From positions 12,646,467-12,710,466 of the forward strand of contig JAMXBB010000003.1 of assembly GCA_024138015.1 (NCBI GenBank): a stretch of 64,000 nucleotides of DNA, in the 5' to 3' direction. Source of the DNA: Lumnitzera littorea. Its lineage: Eukaryota > Streptophyta > Magnoliopsida > Myrtales > Combretaceae. The position numbers and the translations under genes were made by a program. Positions 1 through 10,869 of this stretch are shown here, piece by piece (within the stretch, counting starts at the first letter, position 1; each line of letters opens with the position of its first letter). The notes beneath the pieces were generated by a model, which was not told the origin of the DNA, did no database searches, and worked only from the letters and a program-made list of their open reading frames with translations.

Positions 1-826
1 GAGATGGCCTTATAAGGGATTGACAGGCTTAAAGCTCAGTTAAAGGATGAGCAAAGTCCAAGGTTGAACTCTTAAAGATGCTGGAGCAAGAGAGGAAGGC
101 TAAGGAGGAGCTTAACTGCTGCAATGTTAAGCTAAGTGTATCGGTCTTAGAGCTGGAGACTAAGTTGATAATGAAAGTAGCCAATTATGAGACTACTAAG
201 AAAACATCGATTAAGTTGGCAAGTTAGAAGACCGAATTGGAGAAGAAGGTCCAGAAACTCCAAGATGAAGTTGAAGAGATGAAGAAAACCATCTTCAAGT
301 TGGAGATAGGGGAGGTCCTTAGTGAGGCCATCACTGATAAGGTCATCAAGGAGTTATACAAAATGAATCGATGGTTCTAAGAGTTAGAGGACTTCTTAAT
401 CAAGTGTGGTCGAGATATTCGAAACGCGGTGCTTACACACTATCCTGAGTTCAACTTTAGCTTCCCGGCTTAGTTGGATGCTCCAACTCATAAGAAGAAG
501 AAAGAGGCCCTTGAGGCAGAAATGGTTACTGCCCAAGTAGCTGATGCAATCTAAGCCGTCCCTTTTGCTATTAGGGGTAGACAAGATACTCCTCTATCCA
601 TTTTTACCTCAGTAGCTCATTAGGGGGTCATACCTGGAAGTGCTTCTCGAATCGATCAAAGTCAAGGTGATCTTTCTATTGACCTAAGCCAGTAGGTTTT
701 GGCTTCTCCCTCCACAACTCAAGATAAAACATCTCACAAATAGGGAAGATGAGTGGATCAACCCTCTTAACAGATTGAAGCATTAGACTTTTCAGAGCTC
801 ATGAAGCTTGCTGATCCAAAATAATA
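1..826 (+). pseudogene. Opposite-strand coiled-coil ORF of the Tat element, broken
   Basis: From about base 60 one frame reads for more than 700 bases with a strongly charged Lys/Glu/Leu composition typical of a coiled coil (for example ELEKKVQKLQDEVEEMKK around 237-290). A less charged tail ends near 826. The frame is cut by TAG or TAA stops (near 225, 378, 471, 552, 621, 693), mostly where Gln would fit, and by a frameshift near 55-60. Its position beyond integrase and its opposite orientation match the extra antisense ORF of Tat elements. The function of that ORF is unknown, and I recognise no domain other than the coiled coil. It is truncated by the window edge. Confidence 0.5.
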
Positions 827-1110
827 AGCTGCTATCTTCCTTTCCCCTTTTTGTACTTAATCATTTTTTTGGTACTTAAGTAAGATAAATTGTATTGCAA
901 GTTGGGTTGTCAACCTTAACTTTGTAATTACCTTCTTCAGTAATGGAATTTAAACTCTTGCATTTGGTGCATTCACTTTGCTTTCTATTCTTCAAGTTTT
1001 ATTAATACTTCTTACTCCTTTGTTTGATTTATTGTGCCTATCGGGTAGCATAGCTTGATACTTAATCATTACATGCTTGTACTTAATTGTTTGGTTGCAA
1101 TTGTACCTCT
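827..1110. other. Non-coding spacer of the Tat element
   Basis: This AT-rich stretch between the broken coiled-coil ORF and the tandem repeats has no coding signal that I can see. It probably belongs to the untranslated 3' region of the Gypsy element. Confidence 0.4.
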
Positions 1111-1675
1111 AGTAAGGGAGTTCCTCTATTGTACAAGGGATACTTCCCCTTGTAGAGGTTACTCAATAAAGGTCAGGTCAGTAGTGTTCCAACCTACCCT
1201 AGTAGTGGGGGTTCTTGAGTTGTTAAGGGTATTTCCCTTTGCCAAAGTTACCCAATAGGGTCAAGTTGGTAGTATTCTAACTTGCCTAGGTAATAGGAGT
1301 TCCTTAGTCATACAAAGGGTATTTCCCTTTGTTGAGGTTACTTGGGGGCAGGGTGGAGAGGGTCAAGTCAATAGCATTTTGACCTACCTTAGTTGTGGGA
1401 GTTCTTTAATTGTGCAAGGAGCATTTCCCCTTATTAAGGTCACTCAATAGGGCTAGGTTGGTAGCGTTCCGACCGACCTAAGTAATGGCAGTTCCTCAAT
1501 AGTGTCAGGGGTGTTTTCCTTTACTAACGTTACCTAAAAGGGTTAGGTTAGTGGTGTTCTGACCAGCCTAGTTTAATGAGAGTTCCTTAATCGTACAAGG
1601 GGTGTTTCCCCTTACTGAGGTTACCTAGGGGGGTCAGGTTAATGGCATTTCAACCTGACCAAGTAATGGGTCCAT
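1111..1675. repeat. Tandem repeat, six units of about 90 bp
   Basis: Diverged copies begin near 1111, 1201, 1288, 1391, 1481 and 1570, with a partial seventh at 1661. Each unit carries 'gagttcct', then a small palindrome of the form 'aaggggtatttcccctt', then a GGTCAGGTT...GACCTGACC-like palindrome. The units differ at many positions, so the array is old. Tandem repeats between pol and the 3' LTR are common in Tat/Ogre-type elements. Confidence 0.8.
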
Positions 1676-1814
1676 TAACTCTTTGAGGGCAAGGATTTAG
1701 TATGAGAGTAAGAGAGGGAAAAAAGTAAACATAAACAATACACATGAGGAACATAACTTTCATTAATATTCCCGAAAAGATTTACAAAGAATTTGTACAT
1801 TAATCAAAGTATAG

Positions 1815-3640
1815 CCTAAGGTTATTGTCATTCCAAGTGTACAGGATGAAGTTGCCATCTAATCTTTCCAATCAATATGCTATATTCCCAATGCTCTCTC
1901 TTACCCTAACCGGGTCTTCCTAATTTGCGGCCAATTTGCCTTATCCTTCTTATGATCTTATGGCTTCTAACTTCCAACAAACCAGGTCACCGACTTTGAA
2001 TTCTTTATGTCTGACTTTTTTATCACAGTATCTGGTTGCTTGATGTTAGTAAATAGTTACACGAGTAGTGGTAACATCTCTAATTTCTTCTATAGTATCA
2101 ATGTTGGCCTATAGTAAGGACTCATTCAGCATAGCATTGAGACTTTGAGTCCAAATGTTGAGAAGTTCTAGTTCGACGAGGAGGATTGCTTCTGACTTGA
2201 AAGCTAGGTGTAAACACCTCATTTTTGCTTTTTTTTTTTTTTTTTGTTGAGCTAGGTTAATAAATAAATAGAAAAATCAAAAATAAAAGATCAGAAAAAA
2301 AATCAAAAGAAAAAATGAAATTCGAGCTAACCACATAAAAAAACAAAAAAAAAATATTTTTATAAAAAAAAAAAATACAGCTAATTTGATCCCGAATAGC
2401 GGGTACGTAAGTACCTTCGAGGTAACTGCATAAAAAAAAACAAAAAATTATTTTTAGAAATTCGTAATAAAAAATTATAAAAAAATCACTTTAGTTATCT
2501 TTTGTTTATTTAGGTATATTTTTAGCATTGTTAGAAAATTATAAAAATAAAGCCCATTAATTTTTCTTTAATTTTTACATGATGACTTAGTCTTAATAGG
2601 ATAGCCTCTAAAATCGTTTTTTTTTTTGCTTAATTTTCTAAAAATCAATTTTTTAAAAATATCCACAGATTAGTGGCTAAATTAGGGTATTCCTACTCGA
2701 AAACCCTAATTTTATTTTTTATCAATTGAACTGGTTGGCAACTCCATATTTTAAAAATTTTTTAAGAAAATTATTTCATTAGTTTAATGTCGAGTAATCT
2801 ATATTAAGTGAGCTAGGGCTTAATATAGGTTAAATTAAGGAAATCAAAATAATGCTCGACACTAAGTGAAATGGGGTTTCGATTGTAGAAGTATGGTAGG
2901 TAGTTTTGCATCCCTACAAGACATTGGACAGCTCGTCTACTTAGGGGCCTTGAGCTCGGTCCACCCTCTTCTTCAAGCTCTCGAGGATGACCCAATTAGT
3001 TGCTTCAACTTGATCATTTGAATGAGGGTGGGTGATCGACGTATTTAGCGCAGAATTCTTTGAACTTAAGGTTATTGAATTGACACCTATTATCCATGAT
3101 GAGGGCATAGAGAACCCCAAACTTGGAGAGAATATTGTTTCAAACAAATGATTCAATACTCTTCTCGGTAATCTTAGCCACAGCATCAGCCTCGACCTAC
3201 TTGGTAAAGTAGTTAATGGTTACGATGATGTACTATTAACCTTCCAAAGCCTTAGGGAAGGCATTGGGAATGTCGATGCCCCACTGGGTGAATAGCCATG
3301 GATTGATTAGGGGTTGGAGATTAATGCTTTAGGTATGACTGATTGGTACGTACTTTTAATACCAAGGGCACTTATGAGCTATGACCTTAACATCTTGCCT
3401 TACAATAGGCCAGTAGTATGCGAGCTGTAAGGCCCTAATGTAGAGGGCTTGTGACTGGATATGGTTGTTGCATACTCTAGCGTGCAACTCTTCCATGACA
3501 TGCAACACTTCATCTACTCGGAGGCATCTAAGCAAGGGAAGATTGACTCCTTTAGGGTATAAGACATCGTTGATTAACAAATAGTTGACAGCATGGTACC
3601 TTAACTTCTTTTCCTTTCTCTTGTTCTTTAGGAGCGTGCC
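1815..3640 (-). pseudogene. Gypsy integrase, split by a solo LTR
   Basis: Minus-strand reading gives an N-terminal zinc-binding region at 3580-3356 (His and Cys ligands, 'YYWPIVRQDVK', ending near 'HKCPWY'). The catalytic core at 3340-2880 contains 'MDNRCQF' for the second Asp and 'NDQVEATN' for the Glu. After the inserted LTR (2209-2871) the core resumes ('LAFKSEAILLVELELL', about 2205-2150). The C-terminal beta-barrel region follows ('HKEFKVGDLV', about 2010-1980; 'YTWNDNNL', about 1840). Several in-frame stops and at least one frameshift make it non-functional. Domain identity is clear; exact ends are approximate. Confidence 0.8.
2209..2871 (+). mobile_element. Solo LTR inserted in the integrase
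   Basis: The block begins TGTAAACACCTCATTTTT, a start familiar from plant Gypsy LTRs, and ends CTCGACA. It therefore has TG...CA termini. It is flanked by CTAGG (2204-2208) and CTAAG (2872-2876), a five-base target duplication with one mismatch. Removing it restores the integrase reading 'ETPFHL' + 'LAFKSEA'. A 'gggtacgtaagtacctt' stretch inside resembles U5 regions of this group and sets the plus orientation. The last 85 bases form an inverted repeat (see findings). Confidence 0.7.
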
Positions 3641-3649
3641 TTGCTCAAA

Positions 3650-4450
3650 CTCTCCGGATGGGGTCCATTCAGCTCAACTCTGATGATGTTGTCATGAGCT
3701 CTAAGACCTCAGCTAAGCTCGAAGTTATGCTTTTCTCTGGCAAATACTTTATGAAAATCTTCTTGTCCTTCACCTCGAGCTTCTGTATCTCTATAGAGGT
3801 GATCTTAGACAACCTATCTACTACTAATTTTTCCATTCAGGGGATCTTTATGATGGTCTATGAAGGAAACTCAACTAGGAGACTCCTCACTTTCTCCAAG
3901 TATCTTGCCATGGTGTCATCCCTAGCCTCATATTCACCTCGGACTTATTAGACGACAAGCATCGAGTATGAGAAAACTTGTGAATGCTCAGCATCGATCT
4001 CCTTGGCCAGTTTGCAACCAGCTAACAGTGCCTCGTATTTGAATTCATTATTGCTGGTGTCAAAACTGAACTTAAGGGCATAACATATAGTGATCTTATG
4101 CGGTCTAATGAGAACCAAGCCTACACCTCCACCCTTCGAAGTAGATGATACATCAACATGGAGAGTCCATACCAGCTTATCATCTTCTAGCGTTACTTCC
4201 TTCTCTCCTGTATATTAACCACGAAGTCGACTAACACTTATGCCTTGTAGGTTTCCGTAGTTGATATTGGATTCCATACGTGCTTAACTCTATCGTATAC
4301 TTCACCATCCATCTAGATGCATCTAGCTTTTGTAGCAACATGTACAATGGATGATTTGTAAGTATAATAATCTGGTGCACCTGGAAGTAAGACCTAAGCT
4401 GACATACCAAGATTATAACAACAAAGGCAAACTTCTCCACTCTGTACCTG
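3650..4450 (-). pseudogene. Two RNase H-like domains of the Gypsy pol
   Basis: The first module (4440-4231) reads 'EKFAFVVIILVCQLRSYFQ' and 'LTNHPLYMLLQKLDASRW', the retroviral-type RNase H that follows RT. The second (about 4170-3700) reads 'WTLHVDVSSTSKGGGVGL' and 'NNEFKYEALLAGCKLAKEI', an RVT_3/archaeal-type RNase H with an Asp near the start. Tandem modules of this kind are described for Tat elements. Stops interrupt both. Confidence 0.7.
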
Positions 4451-4599
4451 ACCTCAGGCGCTTAGAGAATATGGTTGATATAATATGCTAGCCTATGATC
4501 TCTCCCTTCCACTCTAACCAACATAGAGGAGAGTGTCTGGTCTTAATGACCACATACAAATACAAGTCCTTCCCTGGAATAAGCTTAGAGAGGATGGGA

Positions 4600-5345
4600 A
4601 GGTGTGTGAAGAAGTCCTGTAGCTCTTTAAAGGCTACCATACATTAAGGAGTCTATTCAAAACCCTTAGGATTCTTAAGGATTTTGAATAACTTAACGCA
4701 TCTGTTCGGGCTCTTGGAGATGAACCTGCTTAGCACAACTACTATGTTGATGAGCTTCTGTACATCTTTGACCGAAGAGGGAGGCTCCATATCTCTAATG
4801 GTGTGTATCTTCTTAAGGTTAGCCTCAATTCCTCTTTAGGTTACCAGAAAGCCTAAGAATTTGTTGGAGCTAACCCTTAATATGCACTTCTAGGGGTTTA
4901 GCTTCATGTTGTATTTTGTCATCTGGTCAAAGGCTTCCTACATGTCCTTGACATGATCGCCAAGCTATTTGCTCTTGACTATCATACCATTGACGTACAT
5001 CTCCATGTTTCGCTCAAGTTAAGGTTTCAACAACTTGGTCAACATATGCTGATATGTTGTCCCGGCATTTTTAAGGCTAAAGGGCACGACAGTATAACAA
5101 TACATACCAAAGTTGGTGATAAAGAAGGTTTAGACTTTGTCCTTTAGGTCCATCTTTATCTGAGTATAACCTAAGAAGGCATCTATGAAGCTGAGTAGAG
5201 TGTGCTTAGATGTGAAATCAACTAACTGGTTAATCTTAGGGAGAGGGAAACAATCTTTTGGGTAGGCTTTGTTAAGGTTGGTATAATTGATGCACATATA
5301 CCACTTCCCAAACTTTTTCTTGACCAACACTACATTAGCCAGCTA
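4600..5345 (-). pseudogene. Gypsy reverse transcriptase, degenerate
   Basis: Minus-strand reading shows 'KKFGKWYMCINYTNLNKAYP' and 'DCFPLPKINQLVD' (5320-5215), then 'LLSFIDAFLGYTQIKM' with the first catalytic Asp region. The active-site YxDD box is altered to YVNG in 'MEVYVNGMIVKS' (about 5000-4965). The usual connection region ('ILRVSSNKFLGFLVT') continues to about 4850. Stops appear throughout. The change of the YVDD box to YVNG alone would inactivate the enzyme. Confidence 0.85.
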
Positions 5346-5639
5346 AGTCAAATACTTCTCCTCTTTGACGAAGCCTATCTTAAGCAGCTTCTGCACTTCT
5401 TCCCCTATAGTGACCTACTTTTCTAGCATGAAATGTCTCTTCTTCTATTTAACAAGCCACATATCAGAGTCAATGTTGAGGCTGTGGGTTACTAAATTGA
5501 GGGAAATCCTAAGCATGTCTGTCACCGACCAAGCAAACCTATCTAAATTGGCCTAAAGGAAGCCAACTATTTCCTCCTTCACTTTGGGAGGGGTCTTGAT
5601 CCCAACCTTGATGGTCTTGTCAAGAGAGGCGCCAATATG

Positions 5640-6241
5640 CACCTCTTCTGTTTTCTCACTCGGCTTACCTCTCTTAGCCAACTTCTCCTATGGGCTAATC
5701 TTTAGAGTGAAAACACCATCTGCTTTGGCTACCTTAACATAGAAATCTCAGGAGAGTTTTTTATCACACCTACAAATTCTTAACCTACTGGGGATCAGGA
5801 ACTTAACCTTTAGGTAGAAGGACAAGGTGATGACCCCAAAGGCATTCAAGCTCGGTCGTCCCAAGATATCATTGTAAGGGGATGAGCAATCAACTACAAT
5901 GAACTGTACTAGTCATCATGCGACATTGTTGCATTGCTAAGCTCTACGTCAAGAGTGATGATTCCTTTAGCTCAAATAGTTCCCCTATTGAAGCCAATGA
6001 GATTATGGTAATAGGGCTTCATTTTGACAAGTTACTTGCTCCTCATCCTCTCTTATGTATGCATGAAGAGGATGTTAGTAGAGCTATAGGTATCCACCAT
6101 AATCTTAAGAACCTTAAAATTCATGATTCTTGCCTTGATAACAAAGCCTTCTTGATGAGGGGTATCTAGCCCCTCTAGATCCTCGTCGAAGAAAGAGATC
6201 AAAGTATCAATCTTCTGTCTCTTCTCTCTAACAAGCAACAC
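5640..6241 (-). pseudogene. Gypsy aspartic protease region, degenerate
   Basis: At about 6100-6060 the minus strand reads 'MVDTYSSTNILFMH', matching the retroviral protease signature D-T-G-S-S with the Gly replaced by Tyr. The sequence up to RT has several stops and is the usual PR-RT linker. Confidence 0.6.
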
Positions 6242-6429
6242 CTCAATGGGGCATTAGCCAAGTTGTTGGTGTTCAGCTAACTCCCTAAGTGTAGGTAAGG
6301 GCTCAATCATTACAATGATCTTCATTTTGCTCTGCTTGAGCACCCTCAATTCACTGCCTCTTAAGAGCCCTATTTTCATCATCATCGGAACAGTTGTCGT
6401 TCCTCTACTAGGCTACATACTAATTGAAG

Positions 6430-7460
6430 AAGCCCCGCTAAATAGCATGCTCAATTGCGTTCTTCAACTGGAAGCACTCCTCTATGGTATGACCATGATC
6501 ATTGTAGAATTGGCAATACTTATTTGAGTTCCGTCGACTAGGTTCCCCCTCATCTTGGAGGGGGCTTTTGTAGCAAACCTCTATTGCCGCACCTTGATGA
6601 AGACCTGGGCAATAGGTCAATTCAAAGGGGTATGCTGTGTGTAGATGAGAGGAGGACGTAGGTTCTGCTTGGCTTAGCACTTCTTACTGCTTAAACCTTC
6701 CCCTTCAACTCTATCTAATGCCTTACCATCAAGGTAATCTTTCACAGACAATCTTTCCTTGTCCTTCTTTCCACTCAACCTCTTTCGGTTGGCACCCCGC
6801 CTAGTATGGATGTTGTCCTTTTGATCTATGTATTTCTGGGCCTTATTTTAGAATTTGACCAGGGTCTTTGGCCTACTCTTCATAAGTACTTAGAAGAAGT
6901 CTCTTGAGGGTCTTATGTCGAGCTATACGGCATGCACTACTACTCTTTTATTTAGCTAAGGAATCTTGACTACAACATTGTTGAATCGGGCTACATATTC
7001 CTGTAAAGTCTACCCTTTACTCTACCTGATTAAGTATAAGGATGAAGTGTCCTTGGACAAGAGCTTACTAATGCTAAAATGGAGACTAAACCTTCGTGCC
7101 AGCTCATCAAAAAGGCCAATAAAGTTCTTGGGTAGGTGATTAAACCACATTCAAGCTACTTTCCTTAGAGTACCTTAGAAAGCCTTATATATTATAGCAT
7201 CCCCATGATTATGAAGGTTCATGAGGGTGCGAAAATGGAGGAGGTGATCGTTAGGATCACTAGTGCAGTCGTACTGGTTTAGGGTAAGAAGTGTACTTTT
7301 TAAGGGTAAAACTTCATCTTAAACACCCTTAGTGAAGAGGGATTTGTTGTTGGCAACTAGCTCAGCGTCGTTAACTATCTTACTTCCCTGCTACTAAAAA
7401 AACCTTTGCATAATCATGCGAAGCTTATTGAGGTCAGCATTATCTACCAAGTGAGCTCGA
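6430..7460 (-). pseudogene. Gypsy gag remnant
   Basis: Minus-strand reading near 7260-7090 gives 'SDPNDHLLHF', a stop-broken 'YKAF', and 'MWFNHLPKNFIGLFDELARR', the retrotransposon gag core. Near 6520-6440 it gives 'KYCQFYNDHGHTIEECFQLK', the short Cys/His segment that ends Tat/Athila-type gag proteins. Stops fall at Gln- or Trp-like positions. Confidence 0.75.
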
Positions 7461-7705
7461 TGTTATAGAGTGTGCCGGTACTCCATGGGAATTAGACACC
7501 TACTCATGGCTAGCAAGGGCACGGTTACCATTGTAGGTAGCCGCAGACCGTGCCTATTATTCTTACATTGGGGGATTAAGTAGTTAGTCCCGACCATTCT
7601 GTTGTTACTACTGGTTGTCATGCCCAATGTGAGCATCAAAAGCTTCAAGCGGATGGGTCTATACACTATGCTTGAATAGTATGTGTCATCTTTAGGTTTT
7701 AGCAA

Positions 7706-10401
7706 GTAGAGATTGATTGTGACTGGGCTCTATGCTACTATATGAGCTTACAAAACAAAAAACAATAAGGGGCGTCAAGGTGTTGTTTGGCATGACAACT
7801 TCGATGCTTAAGTCAGTTGGGTGTATAAAGAAAGTAGGAGTACTCAAATACAAAGAAAAGACTTTAGTACACAAAGTATCAAGTCGTTTATCATTGAGTT
7901 GTAGTCTTGTATTTACAGAAGAGCAGAGCCGGTAGTTACAAAGGAGTTAGTGGGTAAAAGTCATGTCTGTAAGTTTGCAAGGTTCAACATGGTTTGCAAA
8001 TATAGGAGGTGATTGTTGACTCGGTCATTCAGCCTTATTTACAGTCTCCTAGCTATTAGTGACCATTGTAGTTGAGTAGGCCATATAATGAGCTTGAGTT
8101 GAGGTCGGCCACGAAGATAGGGAAGTCAAGTCCAAAGAAACACAGCCTAAGCCATAAGGTCGATGAGGTTGGCACAGATCTTAAGGGTCCATATCTAAAA
8201 TGCCCTATTAATAGCATGAATACTAATCTTCTAATCAACGAAATCAACGTGTTTAATTCTCTCTTACCCTAATAATTGAAATTCGTATAGTATTTGGAGA
8301 AAAGAAAAAGTACAACAATAACATTTAGAAACACACTTGAAATAACTACGTAAGTTAGATTCTATTCTTCAAAGATCAATGACTCACGATTTCAAATATT
8401 AATGTTTCACGACCGAGTTGAATTCTCAATTTCTACCTTCGGAAATAGCTACAATCGGACCTGCCTAATAATATAGTAGCTATTGTTCATATCGTCACAA
8501 TAATCATACATACATACATATATATATATATACACACACATACACAGGTACACTATTAATAAGTAAAATAAATATTCTTAAACTTATGTCATCTTATTTG
8601 TGCTATGATCTTTTAAATATGGAAAAAGATTAAGAATGCATATTAAGTCACATATTCAAACCCAAAACAAATTGTAGAGAGAAGCGTGGAATGGAGATAT
8701 GATCGGGTTGATATGCAAATGATCCAAATGTGGCACCAAAAGATACTATGTTTTAAATAATCGGAATTACTTCTTTAGACATGGAAAAAGAGATACATAT
8801 AAATCAAATAAAAAGATATGTCCCTGACCAAAAGGGAAAAAAAAATGACACGCAAAATCTAAAATAGACATAAGACTATGCAACTGATTTTTGTTATGTA
8901 AATAAATGTCACACAATGGATAATATGTAATAAATTAACAGATTATTTAGCATATTGAAATTCTTTACGGATTGACTCTTATACATGTTCGTATTCGACA
9001 GAAAGTAAAATACACACCCGAGTCGACCATGTTTTTAAAAAGATAAAATACTTTATCAAATAATATATGCAAGTCTTTTGCATATAAAAGGGAAAAAATT
9101 TACATTAAATAATAAAATCAGCCCAAAAGAGATTTTACAGGGAAAAAGTTTGAAATATACATAACAATACAATTCCACACATGATTTAAGTAAGACAGGA
9201 ATATCGACATAATAATAAAATGAAGCTATTACTTAGAGTATTTAAATAGTTGTAAAGATGTTTACAGAAGCCTAAACGTGATTAAAAATAAATAAATTGT
9301 AACCAAAAGGTTTACTTGATAATACAATCACCATGAGTATATATGGTGAATAATAAGCTCTTATAATATTTTAATACGTGACAATATTTGTAAAACGTGA
9401 GTGTTAATATTTTTTTTTAAAACTACACATTTATCATTTCCATTTATGCAAACTTGATCAATATTATGTTCTAACACGTATACACATATGTCATCTATTA
9501 CCTAATTAATCTTTTTCCGGTCCTACTTCCCTATCTTTGTTTTCTTTGACTTCATTTTTCCTCCTTTACTTCTCTTTCCTGTCTCTCCTTTACCTTTTTT
9601 ATTCCACTCTTCCATCTCCTCGTTCCTCGTATAGAAAGGAGTCCACATGCACATTATTGAAACCCACTTTTAGAAAGAGTTTGGTTTCCCGTAGCATATG
9701 GACATGGTATGATCCATGTCTTTTGGTTAATCCATCTCTGCCCGGTTTTGATGTTCCTGATAATGGATGTGCACTGGCCCTCCTTGCATTAACTTTTATT
9801 GGTTTTTTATTGTCGGATAGCCAAGTTGGAAAAACTACGAGGACTTAGACACGGAAATGCTGAAAGGAGATAACATATATCTAGCATTCAACTTGGATTT
9901 CAATATCCACCTGACACGGAGTTTGGAAAATAGAAAAGAGTCAACATGTTGAAAACTGAAAAGCTCCTGACAAAGGTGCACAATGAATCAAGTTACACAA
10001 GATAAAATATTTTATGGATCCTAGGATACCTGCTAAATTATAATAATACCATTTTTATGTGCAATTTTATTAGTTAGTAATCCGAGAAATTTATTATTTC
10101 TATTTATTAAAAAAAAAAACAATTTTGAAGCCTCTGATGATGATATTATCTGCTGAATGTAAAAGTCGATTTCATCGGGCATCCTTCTCAGCAATTGTTT
10201 TAAAAAAAAAAAAAAAAACAATTTCCTCAATCCTTTGTTAAAATTCAAATGCCTATGTAGTGAGCTAGATAACAAAGAAATACGACTGCTCACATGTGCA
10301 CATGCTCAATACTATAACTTAGTAGGGCTCTTAAAGACCATCGGTTAGTCTTTAGACAATAAAGAAATGACATTTCAAACTAAAAAGGCAATGGAATACT
10401 G
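7706..10401. other. No recognised gene; possible Gypsy 5' remains
   Basis: 7706-8280 may be the untranslated 5' end of the Tat element, but I found no LTR pair or primer-binding site. 8280-10400 is AT-rich with short chance ORFs. An open frame of 103 codons (9537-9848) starts with a Ser/Leu/Phe-rich stretch, but I recognise nothing in it and do not call it a gene. Confidence 0.4.
8505..8547. repeat. Compound ACAT/AT/AC microsatellite
   Basis: A CATA run passes into TA repeats and then CA repeats. Confidence 0.9.
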
Positions 10402-10406
10402 GTATA

Positions 10407-10659
10407 TGAAGAATTTCAATACAGAGCTCCATCTGAAAGAATCCCTTTTGCAAACGAGAGAGCCATTGGACCTGATGAATGTTTAGTTGAAAGAAAAGTG
10501 CGGAAAAGCTTATTCCATCAGTTACCGTATTGTTGCATTGGTATTTATACAAGCGAACAACTGTAATTGACTAATCTTATTGAATTGTGATAGTTGGACT
10601 ATTCTACAACGAACTGTACACATAGGAAAATAAAATAAATAATAAAGCTAAGCTTAACA
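10407..10659 (-). repeat. 3' LTR of the Copia element
   Basis: It starts TGAAGAATTTC and ends CTTAACA on the plus strand (TGTT...TTCA on the coding strand). It is preceded by the GTATA duplication at 10402-10406 and matches 16810-17062 along its whole length. Confidence 0.95.
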
Positions 10660-10681
10660 ACCACCACCCCTCCCTTCCCAA
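10660..10681 (-). other. Polypurine tract of the Copia element
   Basis: On the minus strand this reads as an almost pure purine tract (GGGAAGGGAGGGG core) touching the 3' LTR. This is the expected primer site for plus-strand DNA synthesis. Confidence 0.85.
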
Positions 10682-10869
10682 GTTGGAGTTGAATGGAGTG
10701 ACAACTTGGATAGGAAAATTTGAAGTTGTTGAGCACTAATAGACTTAGTAAGAAGATCTGCCACCTGTAACTTAGAAGAAATAATAAGAGACATTCAACA
10801 AGTCAGTAGTGATGTGTTCTTAAACAAAATGAACTTCCATGTCAATATGTTTAGTCCTTACATGTAAAC

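Larger units (their letters stand above)
1..7705 (-). mobile_element. Degenerate Tat-lineage Ty3/Gypsy LTR retrotransposon, reversed
   Basis: Reading the minus strand from right to left I find gag (about 7450-6440), protease (about 6240), reverse transcriptase (about 5345-4600), two consecutive RNase H-like segments (4440-4230 and about 4170-3700) and integrase (3580-1820). A tandem-repeat spacer and an ORF on the opposite strand follow. Two RNase H modules and an extra antisense ORF between pol and the 3' LTR are known traits of the plant Tat group, so I infer that lineage. Every domain carries stop codons or frameshifts, so the copy is dead. The 3' LTR lies left of the window. I could not find the 5' LTR; the right limit is simply where gag-like reading ends. 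Confidence 0.8.

Noticed and set aside
9537..9848. A 103-codon ORF as a small secreted or membrane protein
   Set aside because: The Leu/Phe-rich start comes from a T/C-rich tract. There is no recognisable family, no exon context and no neighbouring coding signal.
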